From the NCBI GenBank assembly GCA_905221605.1, contig CAJNDS010002405.1:215001-279000 (forward strand): a DNA stretch of 64,000 bases. The letters are read 5' to 3'. The DNA comes from Symbiodinium natans. Lineage: Eukaryota > Sar > Dinophyceae > Suessiales > Symbiodiniaceae. The translations under genes were made by a program, and so were the position numbers. Within the stretch, counting starts at the first letter, position 1, and the number at the start of each line of letters is the position of its first letter. Shown piece by piece: positions 62,593 to 64,000 of this stretch. The notes beneath the pieces were generated by a model, which did no database searches, was not told the DNA's origin, and saw only the letters and a list, made by a program, of their open reading frames with translations.

Positions 62593-62613
62593 CTATAGCC
62601 GTTTTGGCTCAAG
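62593..62613 (+). other. Relict dinoflagellate spliced leader
   Basis: CTATAGCCGTTTTGGCTCAA followed by G agrees with the conserved dinoflagellate spliced leader at 18 of 21 positions, including an unbroken 12-base TTTTGGCTCAAG; the preceding base A fits the leader's degenerate first position. Spliced leader remnants in dinoflagellate genomes mark retroposed, trans-spliced mRNAs. No GT donor follows the AAG directly, so it does not look like an SL RNA gene. The retroposed gene, if any, would lie downstream. Confidence 0.65.
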
Positions 62614-62888
62614 AGGGGTGAGTTTGCTTGCATTTAAGAGCCTTTGACCAACGGGCCCCGGAAGTTTTTGGTAAAATGTACGTGCTTATCATGGACATTT
62701 TTTGTCGCGCCGGCATGGACGCTTTAGGCCCACTGAGTGCGCTTGGGAACATGGACGTTCTTATCGATTATCGTGCGGGCGGGATGCTCTAAGCCGTGGG
62801 TGCTTTTGGTAAAACAGCGGGGGACGCGGGGCGAGACGTAGGGGAAGCGGAGGGCGTGGGTCTCTCATGTCCTGAGCTGTCAGGGGTC

Positions 62889-63090
62889 CAATTTGAAGGA
62901 AAAGAGAGAGGTTAGGAGGGGAGAAAAGGAGGGAGGGAGAGAGAGAGAGAGAATCAAAAAGATAAGAATCGCGCGAGAGTGGGAGAGAGCAAGACCAGAG
63001 ACCGAGAGAGAGAGAGAGGGAGGGAGAGAGCGAGAGCTAGGGCGAGAGGGATCGGGGCGCGCAGTAGCACGGGGTTCGCCCCATGCCCCA

Positions 63091-63138
<48 letters not shown>

Positions 63139-63145
63139 CAAAAGC
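62889..63145. repeat. GA-rich microsatellites including (GAAA)n
   Basis: (GA)n and GGGA-type units at 62900-63045 are followed by about eleven AAAG units at 63092-63136. The long frames across it (Arg-Glu-Lys or Phe-Leu-Ser repeats) are artefacts. Confidence 0.9.
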
Positions 63146-63309
63146 ACGAGGGCGAGAGAACCACCGTGCCAGCTCTGAATGACGCGTACGTGAAGAGAAG
63201 GAGTTGTGGCTTTGAGCATCCTGGGCTCCAAAAGTACAGTAACGGTGGACGCCAGCACCTGAAGCACTGGGGACATCCAGGGCGCCCTCGTTTGGTCTGA
63301 GGCCTCGAG

Positions 63310-63639
63310 GTGCACATACACGAAGCGTGCAGTGCCCACAAGCTTGGCCTGGCCAGCGACGGCATTGTGGGGCTAGGTGACCGGGTTTCCCGGAATGGGG
63401 GTGGGCGGCTGACCCTCAAACCCGTCTCCAGCGCTGAGCTTGCGTGGAGGCAGCGCGGCGACACGATGTTGGCGATGAACATGTGGGCCGCGTATCAGCA
63501 GGTAAGCGTAGAGGAGTTGAGCGTCTGGAGCGCATTTATCATCGTCGCCTTTACAGGCTTGATTGTTGGGCGCCTTGGCACCAGTGTGATCTTCTACCAT
63601 GGGGTCTTTGTTGCTCTTTCGGTGTTTGTAGCATTGTAG
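63310..63639 (+). CDS. Doubtful ORF with hydrophobic C terminus
   Basis: The frame is 109 codons from a GTG just after an in-frame TGA; the first ATG is near 63466. The last 40 residues (WSAFIIVAFTGLIVG, then VIFYHGVFVALSVFVAL) could form two membrane segments. No family was recognised. CAG-GTAAGC at 63499-63507 resembles a 5' splice site, so the frame might instead be an exon that ends there. It may belong to the gene suggested by the upstream spliced leader relict. Confidence 0.25.
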   Translation: MHIHEACSAHKLGLASDGIVGLGDRVSRNGGGRLTLKPVSSAELAWRQRGDTMLAMNMWAAYQQVSVEELSVWSAFIIVAFTGLIVGRLGTSVIFYHGVFVALSVFVAL

Positions 63640-63859
63640 CCTCAGTCTATGCTCGTGAAGAGTGCCTCAACCCGGTGGAATGGGCATTGGGCGATTGGCT
63701 TGCTCTCCAACTCATTCGCGGATCTCAGCGGGAACGAGGACTTCGTAGTGATGTTGACAGCTTGCTAATTTGGCCAACCTCGCGGCGATGATCTGTGGTC
63801 AAACTCGAAGCCGCTTATACGCACAACAACAGGTCGCCAACTTTTTCGCTAGGTACAAA

Positions 63860-63953
63860 CCGAGCACCTCACCTGTGAGGGCGCTCGTGAGGTGCCGCTT
63901 CGACAGTTGTACTCTGTCACCTATCGGGTCGTTCGCCGGCTTTGCCCGATAGG
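63860..63953. repeat. Two short GC-rich hairpins
   Basis: GCACCTCAC pairs with GTGAGGTGC at about 63863-63894, and CTATCGGG pairs with CCCGATAG at about 63921-63951. Both are short perfect stems of 8-9 bp with loops of 14-16 nt. Function unknown. Confidence 0.5.
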
Positions 63954-64000
63954 TTCGTTACAAACTTGCCGCTCTTCGGTGCTGTTTTTCTCACTCTTGG

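Noticed and set aside
62593-62650. A functional spliced leader RNA gene
   Set aside because: The leader-like sequence has three mismatches and is not followed by a GT donor right after AAG, nor by a visible Sm-type site, so a relict is more likely.

Overview
The window reads as nuclear DNA of a dinoflagellate or close alveolate relative. The evidence is a 21-nt segment at 62593-62613 that matches the conserved dinoflagellate spliced leader at 18 of 21 positions by eye, plant/alveolate-type TTTAGGG telomere heptamers scattered throughout in both orientations, very low gene density, and retroelement remnants. The species cannot be told from this sequence.

Most of the window (about 1-4147, 12839-29950, 33260-43720, 45040-61430) is a mosaic. 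Short unique segments, usually 100-400 bp, are joined by blocks of TTTAGGG or its complement CCCTAAA, running from one or two heptamers to about 500 bp. Variants include an 8-mer CCCCTAAA array, a CCCCAAAA-like array, TTCAGGG and TTGAGGG. Between the blocks lie several families of 80-330 bp fold-back repeats with imperfect terminal inverted repeats. At least two copies carry telomere-type motifs inside them, which suggests that telomere repeats were inserted into older DNA. Most open frames here are low-complexity translations of the heptamers (GFRV, NPKP) and are not genes.

The best-supported object is an 8.7 kb LTR retroelement at 4153-12833 on the minus strand. It has 207/222-bp LTRs that differ by one 15-bp indel, a TAGGG target duplication, a primer-binding site complementary to the anticodon arm of a Met tRNA as in copia, and a polypurine tract. 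It has no recognisable protease, integrase, reverse transcriptase or RNase H. Its four successive frames encode a WW-like domain, an S1-like RNA-binding domain, a PABC/MLLE domain (KITGMLL core), six CCCH zinc fingers and a SAM-like segment. This looks like an RNA-binding, translation-factor-like protein set carried by a recently inserted, apparently non-autonomous element. It is the strongest candidate for an undescribed system.

Other islands: a protein-kinase-like gene with a 21-bp-repeat coiled coil (30183-31529); an adjoining AT-rich island full of GC-clamped hairpins (31860-32980), possibly organelle-derived; a 5'-truncated, frameshifted LINE reverse transcriptase whose 5' end abuts TTTAGGG repeats (43724-44606); and a terminal 1.5 kb (62490-64000) without telomere repeats, holding the relict spliced leader, GA-rich microsatellites and a doubtful membrane-protein ORF. 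No rRNA, tRNA or CRISPR was recognised.
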